A DNA stretch of 64,000 nt from Myrica gale (lineage: Eukaryota > Streptophyta > Magnoliopsida > Fagales > Myricaceae). Positions 36,564-47,630 of the stretch are shown here, one piece after another. Each line of letters opens with the position of its first letter. Within the stretch, counting starts at the first letter, position 1. The notes below the pieces were generated by a model. That model was not told the origin of the DNA and did no database searches. It saw nothing but the letters and a program-made list of their open reading frames with translations. The stretch lies in NCBI GenBank assembly GCA_963930655.1, contig OZ005619.1, positions 2,710,501-2,774,500 of the forward strand, written 5' to 3'. The translations under genes were made by a program, and so were the position numbers.

Positions 36564-39046
36564 ACATATTATTGCAAAAAAAAAAAACCAATTGGTTGAT
36601 TTTTTTTAACAAACCCCTTGAAGGAACAAAGTTTGAATTTTTCTTAAGAAAATCAATTGGTATTTGTTTAATGTTGAAAGAATTTTTTGCATTATAATTG
36701 ATGTATTATATGTTGTTGTTTAAGCTTTAAGAGGTTGTTTAAGTTCTGAAAAATTTGAGTTTTCCAGAAATTTTGATTTGTTGAAAATTTGTAATTTTTT
36801 CATGATAATTCGAATTTTATTTAGTCTAAGGTTTGCTATCACTGACAATAGTCAGAAATAATTTTGTCAGAGGTCAGCCGAATAATGGTGTAAAATTGTG
36901 ATGTTGTTCAAATGGATAAGTTTGTATTTACGGTATATATGTGTTTTACCTTTAGTTACTTTTTACCACTCATTCCACACTTTACCATTTTCTCTCTATT
37001 CTCTCAAATGCTCTCTCCCTCTCACAAATAGCTTATCTCTATTTTGATCATAACTTACTCAAATCTTGATCATTTTGCGTGATTTTCGTTGGGTTTTGTT
37101 CAAAATTCAATCATCTACAATCTCTAAGGTATTATACTTGATTTTTGTGAGATTTAATGGATGATATATGCTAAATTCGAAGTTCTTGAAAACCCTTATG
37201 AGTTTTGTGAAAATTTCTTAGATCTACTTTGTTTTCTTAGCTAAATGCTTAAGAAATCATATGGGCTTTGTATGTGGAGTCATTCGGAAGAAGATTTCAT
37301 CATTTATATCTCAGATCTACAAGTTTAGTGCTTCAAATTTCAATGTTATTTGAGAATTTCGGGTTTGACATTTTTTTTGGAAATGAAAGATTTGTCTTGC
37401 TTAAATGAATGGGTATTGTTTCTTCTTTCCTTATAGTGACTGAATATGTTATAAAAATGAGTAGTTTGCATTTGTTGAATATAAAATGAAGTCCACTTCT
37501 ATTTGTGGAGTCATTGTTCGTACAGGGGGTTACACATTTTTGTGCTTAAATGCTCTCTTTTGGTTATGTGTTCATTTATTCTTCATCTATATTGTTTGCA
37601 AAATAATGGTTGTTGAATAATTGATGAGGAGTGATGAATATTGCACATATTCAATATATTGAGATTACATTGAGCATATTGTATTGTCTATGTGAGCTGA
37701 AAATATATAGTGTTGAGCTGGAACTTTATTTCTAGATAACAAGTTAAGCTGAACCTTATTTTCAGTTTGTATGTTGAGCTAGAAATTCTATATGATGAGC
37801 TGGAACTATATTTTGATGTGGATTTCTTGAACAGGTTTTATTGTCTTAAATGTAGATGATATGACTTTGTATTGGATTATTGGTATATTTCTATGAGCTG
37901 AAAGTTATATTCAATTTGGAAATGTTCTTGAAATTGATTAAGAACTTTCATGTGTTGGCAATGTGCAAGTATATGTTGTATGTTGACTGAGCTTACTAAT
38001 TTCACATATTGTGGTTTGTTTTGACTTCAACATATTTGGAAATTTATTTTGAGATGTTGTATTGAGCTAGACTTTGGTTTAAGTTTCAATTGGTATATAT
38101 AATTGGAGTATGTACATGAAGAAATGCTTCACCTTTTAAGTCCCCTTCTCCTTCATTTAATATTGAGCATCTTCCCTCTGATGAGGAAGATTATGGTAGT
38201 ATGAGTGATATGGAGGATTAACTCCTTTGTCTTTTCCATGACAAAAAGGGGGAGAAATTAGAGTAAGGGGGAGGTAAATAGTAAAGGGAGCTGAAGCTTA
38301 TAAGGAACTTTTATTTGCATATGTAAGGGGGAGCTAAAGAATAAGCGAAATTGGAGTAAGGGGGAGCTGGAGCTTATAGCTTATCTGGAGAAATATTTTG
38401 TTGAGTTTGCTGATTTTGGTGTAAGGGGGAGTTTGAAGATTGAAGTGATTATTTTGATCTCATCTCTTTGCTATTAGTCTTATTTTGTGAACAATAGTTC
38501 TGTTGTTGTCTTTGATGTTATTTACTTATGAACTATATGTGTGTTGATTATTCTTTATGTTCTATTTGATGACATGAGCTTGTGCTATGTAATGGATATA
38601 TTGATGCATCTATTTACTTGTTGCTGATGAGTATTTACTTGCTGTTGATGAGATTAGATTGCTAAAATTTATGATTTTAGCTAGCTCTCCATCTGATTGT
38701 TTAATCTGATTTTTATAATGATTGGGGGAGTCATTATAATAAATGCTTTTGATTGATATATGATATTGCTCTTCCTTCGGTTTCTAGTGGTTGTATATTC
38801 TTGTTGGAAGTTGCAATATATTTTGTAAGTGATCTTATATGTTCAGAATTGACTATATTGAGTATATTGATCACGGTTGAGTTTGAGTGTTTTCTTTTCA
38901 GGTACTCAAACCATTAATCAAGTTGCTTAGGGATATTGTTAGAATTTATCTAGGCTGCTTACTAAACTGTAAATCAAGTTCTGTTTTGGTGATGACAGAT
39001 CTTGGGGTAGGTTTAGGCTTAGCTTAAGGTTTTGTCATGGAAATTG
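36564..39046 (+). other. non-coding interior of the retrotransposon
   Basis: About 2.5 kb in place of pol. No frame longer than about 60 codons is present. It includes degenerate repeats of gagctgaa/gagctggaac (37690-38080) and several purine tracts of the form gtaagggggagct between 38240 and 38430, followed by AT-rich sequence to the polypurine tract. A short open piece (about 38130-38220, SDEEDYGSMSDMED) may be the relic of a downstream Copia frame. Confidence 0.7.
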
Positions 39047-39060
39047 CCAAAGGGGGAGAT
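39047..39060 (+). other. polypurine tract
   Basis: A purine run (aaagggggaga) immediately precedes the 3' LTR; it is the plus-strand primer of reverse transcription. Similar tracts occur upstream at about 38244, 38263, 38331, 38357 and 38421. Confidence 0.9.
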
Positions 39061-40831
39061 TGAAAGTGTTTGTAATGTTGGCATAATTTTCCATGGTCAA
39101 AACAATCATTTGTTAAATGTAATTTTTCATTTGTAGATGTGTAAATGCAACTTGATTAAGTCTGGAATGAAGTGGAGCTAAGGAGAAAGTTTCTGGAAGG
39201 TGCTGGGTGCATCTAGAATGGTTGGAAGTTGGTTACGGAGCTGTTAGACAGATTTTCAGTCGGCTGGGTTAGCCTTGGGTCAGCTTAGCGAGAAAATTGC
39301 AGATAACGTAATAACCTTCTAGAATTGTGTCCAGTCATCATAACTTTTTCGTTTTGACTTATTTACCCTCACTAAAGTCATATACCACTTTCCCAAATGC
39401 TTTGGACGTACTCACTCATCGTCTATTCTCTTGAAACTTCAAGAAATCTCTCTGTACTCAATTTTCCCCATTTCTCTCGTGTGCAAAAATCTGTTCTAAC
39501 CAGATCTGATTGTGAGAGTTAGTAAATCTTCCCTCTGGTGGAAGATCAGTGAGCCTTGTCGTCGACTGAAGGCTGGAAGTTCTTAGTTCGTTGCTATTGA
39601 AGATTCACATCACCAAGAGTTGAGCTTCTTGAGTGGGTTCTCAAGAAAAGTTGTAGCTGAAAGTTCAGAGGAACCTCAAGCCCACGAGTTCGTGGGATCT
39701 GCTGTAGAACGAGCACCAGAGTTGCTGGTCTTCGAGTGGGTGCTGGGCACCAACCCAATTCGGAGGATTGGGTGATTTTACATAGGAAAAGGGGTCTTGA
39801 GGCCAAAAGGTTTTTGGTTAGATCACCATTGTAAAATCCCGACGTTCTAGTGGAAAAACTTGGTGGAAACACCCGGAGTGTTTTTTAATTTCTCAGAAGA
39901 CGTTCTTCTGGAGAAATTTTTCACTTCGTCAACAAAAAATTCCGGTGTTGTCTTTATTGTTGTTTTCTCTTGATCTTGATCTTGTTTTATCTAACCAATC
40001 TTGTGTTTACCGTTTTGCAGATCTTACTAGCTGAAAACGTGTTATGTTAAAGGGCTAAATAGTTGCTGCATTGGTTCTGTTATTTGGTTTGATATTAATT
40101 GATTTTGGTTGTGTTATTGAACTTGCTGATTGCTGGTTTTTGAACGTGGTCTTGCTGATTAAGTTGTCTGGATTTCTGATTTTAGAATTGCAATAGAATT
40201 GCAATATATCTTCTTGTTTTGATATCTGAGTTGTTGTGATCTTTACAATATTTCTTGTTTATATTGTTGCTATAAATCACTCTGTTTCTTGATTCAACAA
40301 CGACTGTAAATCATAGTTAGTTTGCTGAAATTATTCTAGTGATATGATTCTTGGTTTCTGATCTGCGGTAAACTTCATAAAGCTTTGAAGAAAGTTAGTT
40401 CAAAATTCTGCAGATTTCTTGATTATACAGCTGCTGTAAATCATTCTACTTGTTGGGTGTTCAGTTCACAAAAATTCATACATTGTCTTGATTGTGTACT
40501 TGCTACAAGTATATCATAGTCTTTGGTTTATTGTTGCTGAAACACTTGATAGTTTTGATTTCAATCATTGCTGGAAAATCTGCTGTGTTCTTGTATTAGT
40601 GTTGCTGTAAAATTCATATAGCTGAGATTGTATACTTGTTGTCCAGATCTCTTGTTGTTTAGTCTAGGTGCTGTAAAATCTACCAAGGTTGTGTATTTTA
40701 CAGATTGTCAAGTGTTGATTGATTGTTATTTACCTGTGCTATCTTTCTGTGATAAAAAGAAAGTGTAGATTATTTTTAAATACCTATTCACCCCCCCTCT
40801 AGGTATATTCTAGGGTCTAAACGTAGTTTCA
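39061..40831 (+). repeat. 3' LTR (1,771 bp)
   Basis: Same ends and length as the 5' LTR, followed by the target duplication atctc. Confidence 0.95.
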
Positions 40832-40836
40832 ATCTC

Positions 40837-41732
40837 TGAATTATAACATTTTAAAAGGGTCTCTCTTCCTTTTCTTTGCTTTTCTAGGACCATGTGTGGC
40901 TTCTCTTCATCATCTTCAATTAATGCCATTAATGCTGGCCTCCTCACTTTTTTTTATCTGACTCATAAATATTGATATATGGTCATTCATCCCCTTTATT
41001 AAGCAGAGAATTAGATTTCAATGCCTCTAAGGTGCCGCTCGGCTCATTGATGGGCCTGTGAGTTTAGTCGACTCAGACCCGACCGTCCTGCTAGCCCCAG
41101 ATGAAACTTAGTGCAGTAGTTGATGAAAAAGTGAGACGCCCAACGTTAACAAACCTAATAGTGCGTTTGGATCCTGTTTTGAGAAACAGTTTTTTTGTTT
41201 CTCAAAGCTGTTGACTGCGTCAATTTGTACTCGGGCTTTTCTCCTGTCTTCCCCTTGGACACGTTATTGAGATGGTCTGTCCAGCCGTGACAGGCGACAG
41301 CAGACCAAACTTTGGTTTGTTAATTTTAAGGCTTAATTACTGTTACAGTTTATGGTATTGACTTTTATGAGACGGTCCATCTAGTTCATTTTTTTATATA
41401 TAGGTCATCTTGTTTACAAAAAGTTAGCCAATTAATAAAAAATCAATATGAATTAGAAGTCGAGATATTTATTTTCAGGTTCGGATAGCGTATCTTAAGC
41501 CTTGTCGCCGTTAGTGAGCTCACTTTTGATAGACAAAACGACCTATATGTCTAAAAAACAGACCATAAGGACAATCTCGTTCAAAATTATACCCCAGGAC
41601 TGATTTTGTGAAATATGAGTACTACTAGAATTGTATCAGTAATTAAGCCAAACACTTTCTTCTTTCAGTAATTTCATCTTGATGGATTTGATGAAAAAGA
41701 AGAAAGCAGCATGTTCAATTCTACTAGTTGTA
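40837..41732. other. intergenic DNA, no gene seen
   Basis: Sequence continuing the pre-insertion locus after the retrotransposon. It has gttaacaaac- and gtgcgtttggatcc-type stretches near 41150-41180 that resemble MITE ends, but no matching partner end was found. No coding region is supported. Confidence 0.4.
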
Positions 41733-41921
41733 GGTGTTGTTCGGTTATGTTGTATTTTGAAGATTTTTTGTGTTTTGAGAATTTTTATGTGAGGTTAACT
41801 TTATTGGTATGCGTGTTGTAGTTATTTTTATGTAGTGTTAAAAATGATGTTTGGTGGTAGAATATTTTGTATTCTGAGAATTCAAAAAAATCCTGAGAAT
41901 TTTGTTTGGCCGAACAGCCCC
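41733..41921. mobile_element. MITE, 189 bp (family copy 1)
   Basis: The left end ggtgttgttcgg and the right end ccgaacagcccc are inverted copies. The interior shares blocks with 49970-50156 (for example ttattggtatgcgtgttg against ttattagtatgcgtgctg). No coding content. The target duplication is unclear (the three bases on each side are gta and tta). Confidence 0.5.
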
Positions 41922-44900
41922 TTAGTAATATCTTCTCCCAAAGTGATGGAAAACTCTAGGGACGGATATGGATGATCTAAGTTATCAATCGAATCCTACA
42001 TGATTTCAAAATCTAATTTCTGAAATTGGAGACGAAAATTTGATGGAAGGTTATTAGCACAACCTCTAGTTTTACATGGAACATGAGCCAAAGGTTAAGG
42101 CAGTGGATAAGATAGGAGTCAGGCTCTCCATAGAGCAAGCATACTGCTGGTGGGATAACGACCTTAAAACGTGGAGCCCAAGGCCCCAAACAGCGCCCGG
42201 GTGCCCTTCAATTATTTGCACTTGTCTTTTTTCTCTTCTTTTTTTCATCAAGAGATTGCCCAATTACCACACCAAAATCAAGCACTTATTTTGGCAGGGA
42301 ATCTTAAGCGAATCCCAGGCTAGCCAAGGCCTAGGCCAAGGACTTATTTTGGTCTCTATTTTGGAAGAACAAAGGATTGTTCTTGCAATGTTTTAGCCAA
42401 GCCTGCTTGGAGTACTATAAAGGAAAATTGGGTGAGCTTGGAGTTCCCTGCTGCCATTCAATTCGAGTTTGAACACACTATGAGAATAAAATATGTAGAC
42501 CCGCCCACGCTTCCTGAGCTGAGTGGTACATAAAGAAGAAACCAAATTTGTCCTCTCAATTCAGTGCGCCCTACCACTTTCTTACCAAATTTGTGGCAAG
42601 GAGGAAAACTAGGAGTTGGCAGAGAAGGGTAGAAAGCTACCTGTATACGCCATTCCCAGATCTGTGGTCCCTTACAACTGAAATAGGAAACAATCAAAAC
42701 CCTAAATATGCAATCAAAACACAAGCTACGTATTACTGCAGCAGCCAGAACAGTTTCCTTACTGTTCTCGAAATCAGGTTGCCTACTCTCCTGAATGCAA
42801 TAAATAGTTTCAACTATTTAACTCCATATGTTATGCACATGTACTCACATAGCTCACCCCACCCCCACCAACTAGAATTGCACAGAGACATTGCTTTGAC
42901 CTTCAAAAAAAAATCTCACACTTGACTTTAGACAGATGAGCTTAAGGACGGGGACATGCTCTCAAAAAAAATATTTTTAAACAATCTCAATACTTCTACA
43001 TGTTCGACATCAGAATACACAAAATCTGCTTCATGAGGTTGCAGAATGAAATTGAGGGAAACAAACCAATATAGCATATAGAAGAAGCTGAAATAACGCA
43101 GGTAAAAACTATCAAGGGCAGAGACCAAAAGGATGGTGTTGGAAAGGAATACAATATGACCAAGTGGCGGACATGCAATAGTGTTAGTTGTATATATCCA
43201 TCTAGAAGCAAAAGTTGGCATAAAGGTCCTACTACAAAATGTAGTGCATAAATAAAAGAAACAGACCCTAACTAAAGTCGAACACAAGGGTCTTGTGTTT
43301 TTATCTCTCAACAACATTCAAGGTCTATTAATACCTGTATCTGCAGCGTGGCCATCAGGTCATAACTATAGACATCTTGGATGTTGGGAGTGCCCTCTGT
43401 TCATACAAGGAATAGAAATAATTTTGACCACTTTGCTCGGGTCACACCAACTCTGCCCCAAACACAGAAGGAAACTAACAGAGTTTTACTTGGAAAATTG
43501 TAGTAGACTGGAAGAAAAAATACTGCAAAATACATGCCTAATTATTGCGGCAAGAACCTCCTAAACAGATCTACCACTGTTATGACACTCTAGAAAACAA
43601 TAACTGTCAAATATAAGACACACACTAAGAGACAATACAAAAACAAAGAACCACTGATGTACCTTTCAGTTGTTTCATAATTTGAAAGACAAATTAATAT
43701 GCCATAAAACTATTGAGTTAATCAACAGAGTAAGGACCCAGACCCCCTCCCCCTCTTTTTTTCTCTTTATGAAGACATCGAGTTGGGTTTCCTCCATCTA
43801 CCCAGAAAGCCTTACTCTCTATCTAAGAAAAATATTAGGTTGTGTAAATGAGTTCCAAATCACCTATTATAATTTAATGACATTATATTGACACTGCCTC
43901 TTCTGGCACCAGCAAATGCTTATTGTCGCCAAAATTACCAACATCACTTCCACCAACCTACAGCTCGATCATCACCACTGCCATTCCCACTCTTCGAGTG
44001 TCTTACAATGGGAAGTTTTGGCTCCATATGGCCATTTGTTTTTCATAACAACGTATCTACAGAAACAAATCGAATGCATGTGCATGTGCATGTGCATGTG
44101 CGTAAAGTTAACTCTCATAACAAATGTGCGTTCATCAAACAAGCAGAGTTCTCAACCTTCTGTAACTATTTAATTGATTGCAAAGACTGCCTATGAAAAT
44201 AGTCATATAGCATAAAGAACCATAATCAGTTTTGCAAGTCGCTGAAGGTTGAGAACTCTCTGCTTATCCATTTCCTTAACTTACCTTGAAAATTCTACAA
44301 GAGTAGAATGCTTAAACCTTTCAACTTTAACAAGTTAAGAAGATGAAGTAAAAAGTATACTATAATTAAGTGAGAATTGGTTGAGCCTGGGGTTATAAAC
44401 ACACTAGGAGGAGAAAACTGATCCAAGCTAAAGGCATTATAAGATTAGTGTGAAAAGTGTCTCTCCGTCCCTCTCTCCCCACCCTGTTTTGTTGACATTC
44501 GCCGGGACTAGGGTGGAAAACAGTATATATGCTAGTCTCTTTTTGCTTCTTTGATGACTATGGGAAGGAATTGTGGTTAGAATTCTATGGCAAAAGATTC
44601 AATGCACAACCCAACGTTTTGGAAATCTAGATTTCAAAGATTTGAAGTAAAGCAAATTTCAGATGGCTCAATCCAAAATTTCACAATGAGGGTCAATCAT
44701 CGAATCTAAGTTATATAATCATTCCCACTTGCACATGATTGGGCCACCACTAACAAATCTGTTTCGGACAAAGATTACCTCTTTCAAAGTGAATAACAAT
44801 GTAGAAATTCTGGAATCGAAGACATTTGAAAGAAATATTCAAATTGTGTTAGTCCAACTATTGAGTCAGAAAAAGTTTACAAGGGCACCTGGACTCAGGT

Positions 44901-45031
44901 CAGATATTCCCTGACCGATTGATAAAGAAGTAAATAGGTTGCTTTCACCATCAGAACCTTCTAACCCTCACTTTACTCCAGGCCTCTTAAGAAACTATGC
45001 ACAATGATCATCTGCGGGAAAACCACTCTAT
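41922..45031. other. gene-poor intergenic DNA
   Basis: Several short open frames but no recognised gene. It contains a hexamer tandem repeat (gcatgt) at 44076-44101. The minus-strand frames near 42928-43317 are rich in Phe/Leu from AT-rich sequence and show no family motif. Confidence 0.4.
44076..44101. repeat. (GCATGT)n hexamer repeat, about 4.3 copies
   Basis: Exact 6-bp period starting at 44076. Confidence 0.9.
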
Positions 45032-45290
45032 AATTTTTTTTTCTGTTTGATAAGTAAGCCAATTTTATTAAAGAGAAGAGAAACAAAAAAAACACAACAG
45101 AGTCAACAGTACAAGAGATAATACTTTTTTTTATAAGTAAACGGTAAGTACAAGAGATTATACTGAAAACCCCTAACACAAACTAGAAAACAAAGAAAAA
45201 ACAGAAAACCAGAAAAGAGAACCCAACAACACAGAGGCCCATAGAAAAAGCGACAACAAACAAAAACGCCCTCAACCGTCTAGCCGAAAA
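45032..45290 (-). mobile_element. 3' end of a LINE (L1-type) retrotransposon, truncated
   Basis: On the minus strand the segment reads through repeated T-rich tgttttctgg/tgtttgttt stretches to aataaaattggcttacttat, caaac and an A-run (the T-run at 45031-45040 on the plus strand). The ending attggcttacttatcaaa plus A-tail is typical of plant L1 3' ends. A second short copy of tttataagtaa at 45130-45145 suggests a nested or duplicated tail. No coding sequence is preserved. Confidence 0.45.
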
Positions 45291-46159
45291 GGCCCACAGC
45301 ATGTCATAAGCCCATCATCAGGAAGCTCAAAATTTAGAGTCAAACAATGAGCTTCATACTTAATGAGCTCTCCAACTTCAAGTTCAAATTTAAGCACAAT
45401 AATTCATGCCTTAACGGCAGGAGCTCATAGCCTACTAGTAATATGAGTCCCACGTCTAATAGGCCCTCAGATCACCGCATTAACTTCATACGAGTACGAC
45501 TGCCAGATTCTCCTACATTAAGCCTTTCCCATCATTCAAACTCGAGACTGAATAAATGATAGCATCAACTCATCCACAATCATTCATTTAGGTGACTTAA
45601 TTGACAGATTATCATACCACAGACAAGTTAAAACTGCAAAGATAAAGTACTACATCAAATAAACAATAGAGATGATAACAAAAATCATGCAAGCCAGGAA
45701 TCTTGACATCAGAATCTATTATATAAAGTGCAAGTTCATAGCAAAAGAGGTGCATCCATATGAACATAACCAATAATAGATGATGATGCAAAAAGAAATA
45801 AGAAATTAATGGCATTCTATTCATTGAGATGAAGCATAAATACCAAGCAACAGAGATGTACATGGAACATCAAATTTGAGGTCAGGAAGAAAAATTTTGC
45901 TGCAAGAATCTTAAAGATTTTTCCTTACATCCCTCTATGGGGCATCCAGCAGTATCGATGTTTCTAAAACATTGAGGAAAGGCGAATAGAATAACATTAC
46001 AAGAGAGCCTGAAGGCAAAATATAAAAGAACAGGTTACACGGCAGAAGACTCATCAACTACAAACTACTTCAGAAGCCCCTGCTGTAGGTCACATACATA
46101 TCTACAAGAGAAACATGCTGAACGCAATGGATAGTCTACATACGATCCACATAATACAG
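45291..46159. other. intergenic DNA and 3' region of the BPC gene
   Basis: No gene is supported. The last few hundred bases (about 45850-46159) are the likely 3' UTR of the minus-strand BPC gene. Confidence 0.45.
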
Positions 46160-47011
46160 CTACCTGATGGTGACAAACTTATTTGTTCCATGTTTAGCCC
46201 AGTGGGTCCTCAGATCAATCGGATTATTGAAGTCATAACCTTCTGCTGCAAGTTTCTCCAAAACCTTCTTGAATGCTCCTATACTCATTTTTCTGCCCGC
46301 AATCCTTGCTCCACGTCGTTTGGTACTCATTGGCAAAGGATACATCGACATATTAGTCGTACAACATGCAGACTGCCACCCACCAGAGCCCCAGCGGTAA
46401 CACTGCTGAGGTACTCCAGTGCACGAACAAACCGGTATTGGAATCCCTGAAATATCCATATCGATCCCATTTATGACAATCTCTGTTGTTTTCTTTGATG
46501 CAGGCCTAGCTCGTGGAACAGAAGGACTACTCTCAGCCTTCCGTGGACGAGGGGCTTTCTTAGCCTTCTTCTCTTTAGGGGGTTTTGGGGCTTTCGCATC
46601 CTGCCTTTTCTTAACAGGCCCATTTTCCTTCTCCACAACTGCCTCTTCAGTACTCGGCATCCTTTCATCCTTGGAAAAATCAGGTGGTTGAACCATCTGC
46701 ATATGATGAGCTGAAGACATCTCGGGCAAAACCTCATAACCAGAGTTTCCCGGCAACACATTGATATATTTCTCTCTCTGATTAATCCAAGCATCCCTCA
46801 TGTACTCCATGGGGTAAATTGACTGCGAAACCCCAATATCCCTGTGGTGAAAAGTTCCATTCCCACCAGCCATGACCGCAGCATGGCGGCCCCCAATAAG
46901 TGTTTTTTCGGGCATGGAAGACATGAGCTGAAGGCCCAGATGGCTTTTAAGGGATGTTGTAGGTTCATAGTAACCCCAGTTACGCATATTCAAACTATTA
47001 TCCCCATCCAT
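46160..47011 (-). CDS. BASIC PENTACYSTEINE (BBR/BPC, class I) GAGA-binding transcription factor
   Basis: An intronless 283-residue frame. The N-terminus (MDGDNSLNMRNWGYYEP) and the following SLKSHLGLQLMSSM are those of class I BPC proteins. The middle is a Lys/Pro-rich nuclear-localisation region (KAPKPPKEKKAKKAPRPRK, about 141-160). The C-terminal 105 residues are the BPC DNA-binding domain with the five invariant cysteines (C195, C197, C204, C216, C217) and the conserved TKRRGARIAGRKMS and DLRTHWAKHGTNKFVTIR blocks. BPC proteins bind GA-repeat elements and recruit Polycomb complexes to homeotic and meristem genes in Arabidopsis. The length and full domain set indicate a functional gene. A 5' UTR intron (47022-47358) is likely, and a transposon lies about 170 bp beyond the first leader exon. 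Confidence 0.95.
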   Translation of the reverse strand: MDGDNSLNMRNWGYYEPTTSLKSHLGLQLMSSMPEKTLIGGRHAAVMAGGNGTFHHRDIGVSQSIYPMEYMRDAWINQREKYINVLPGNSGYEVLPEMSSAHHMQMVQPPDFSKDERMPSTEEAVVEKENGPVKKRQDAKAPKPPKEKKAKKAPRPRKAESSPSVPRARPASKKTTEIVINGIDMDISGIPIPVCSCTGVPQQCYRWGSGGWQSACCTTNMSMYPLPMSTKRRGARIAGRKMSIGAFKKVLEKLAAEGYDFNNPIDLRTHWAKHGTNKFVTIR

Positions 47012-47021
47012 TGCACCAGTG

Positions 47022-47358
47022 CTATTCCAAGGCCAGAAAACCGCAGAAAGAAACTACAATATCTACTTATTCCTTTATCCGTGGCATTTGTCTTTCGCCT
47101 AATAAAAAACAATCGAATCAACACCCAACAGAAAAGCCTTAAAACGCATAATGGAAGCTCAAAATTCCACAACTTACAAAATGAAAGATCACCCGCATAA
47201 GCAGACCAACATCTGGGTCAGAGAGAGATCTTTGGGACTCAGATCTCAAGAGATTGAAACGATGGAATCGAAAGTTAATAATAGGAGCTAAACATGATAA
47301 GAGACTGCAATAGTAATGGTGCTTTAACAAAGATATAGGAGTCAAAGATCGGACTTAC
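47022..47358 (-). other. predicted 5' UTR intron of the BPC gene
   Basis: On the minus strand a good donor (cccaacaa|gtaagt, exon ending at 47359) and an acceptor (ggaatag|cactggtgcaATG, exon resuming at 47021) bracket 337 bp just upstream of the start codon. The leader exon would be about 47359-47460. Leader introns are usual for this family; the exact start of transcription is not visible. Confidence 0.55.
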
Positions 47359-47630
47359 TTGTTGGGTATCCGAGAGAGGTTTGTTAGGGTTCCGACAGGA
47401 GAGCGTCCGGAGGGGAAAGGAACAAAAGACTCTGAACGTGTACGCCATTTCTAGCATATTAATACTATTTACACTTACATTTTAGTATATAATTTTTTTG
47501 TAAGCTGAAGAATGAAGATAATTTCTAATGACGGTGCCACCGAAAAACATCGCGTCTACTTCAAACAGCTTACGTTAGCCAAGATGTGTAGTAACCATTT
47601 TTTTTCTAATTTCAAGATGCATTTTTTTTG

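Larger units (their letters stand above)
33687..40831 (+). mobile_element. young non-autonomous Copia-type LTR retrotransposon (gag-only), 7.1 kb
   Basis: Two 1,771-bp LTRs (33687-35457 and 39061-40831) begin TGAAAGTG and end AGTTTCA. The element is flanked by the exact 5-bp target duplication atctc (33682-33686 and 40832-40836). Next to the 5' LTR is a tRNA-iMet primer-binding site (tggtatcagagc), and next to the 3' LTR a polypurine tract (aaagggggagat). The 3.6-kb internal region encodes only a shortened gag (35505-36563), followed by about 2.5 kb without coding sequence. Protease, integrase, reverse transcriptase and RNase H are missing, so the element depends on an autonomous relative. 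I found no difference or length change between the LTRs in the stretches I compared, so the insertion is very recent. The gag type and the series of purine tracts suggest the SIRE/Maximus branch. Confidence 0.95.
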
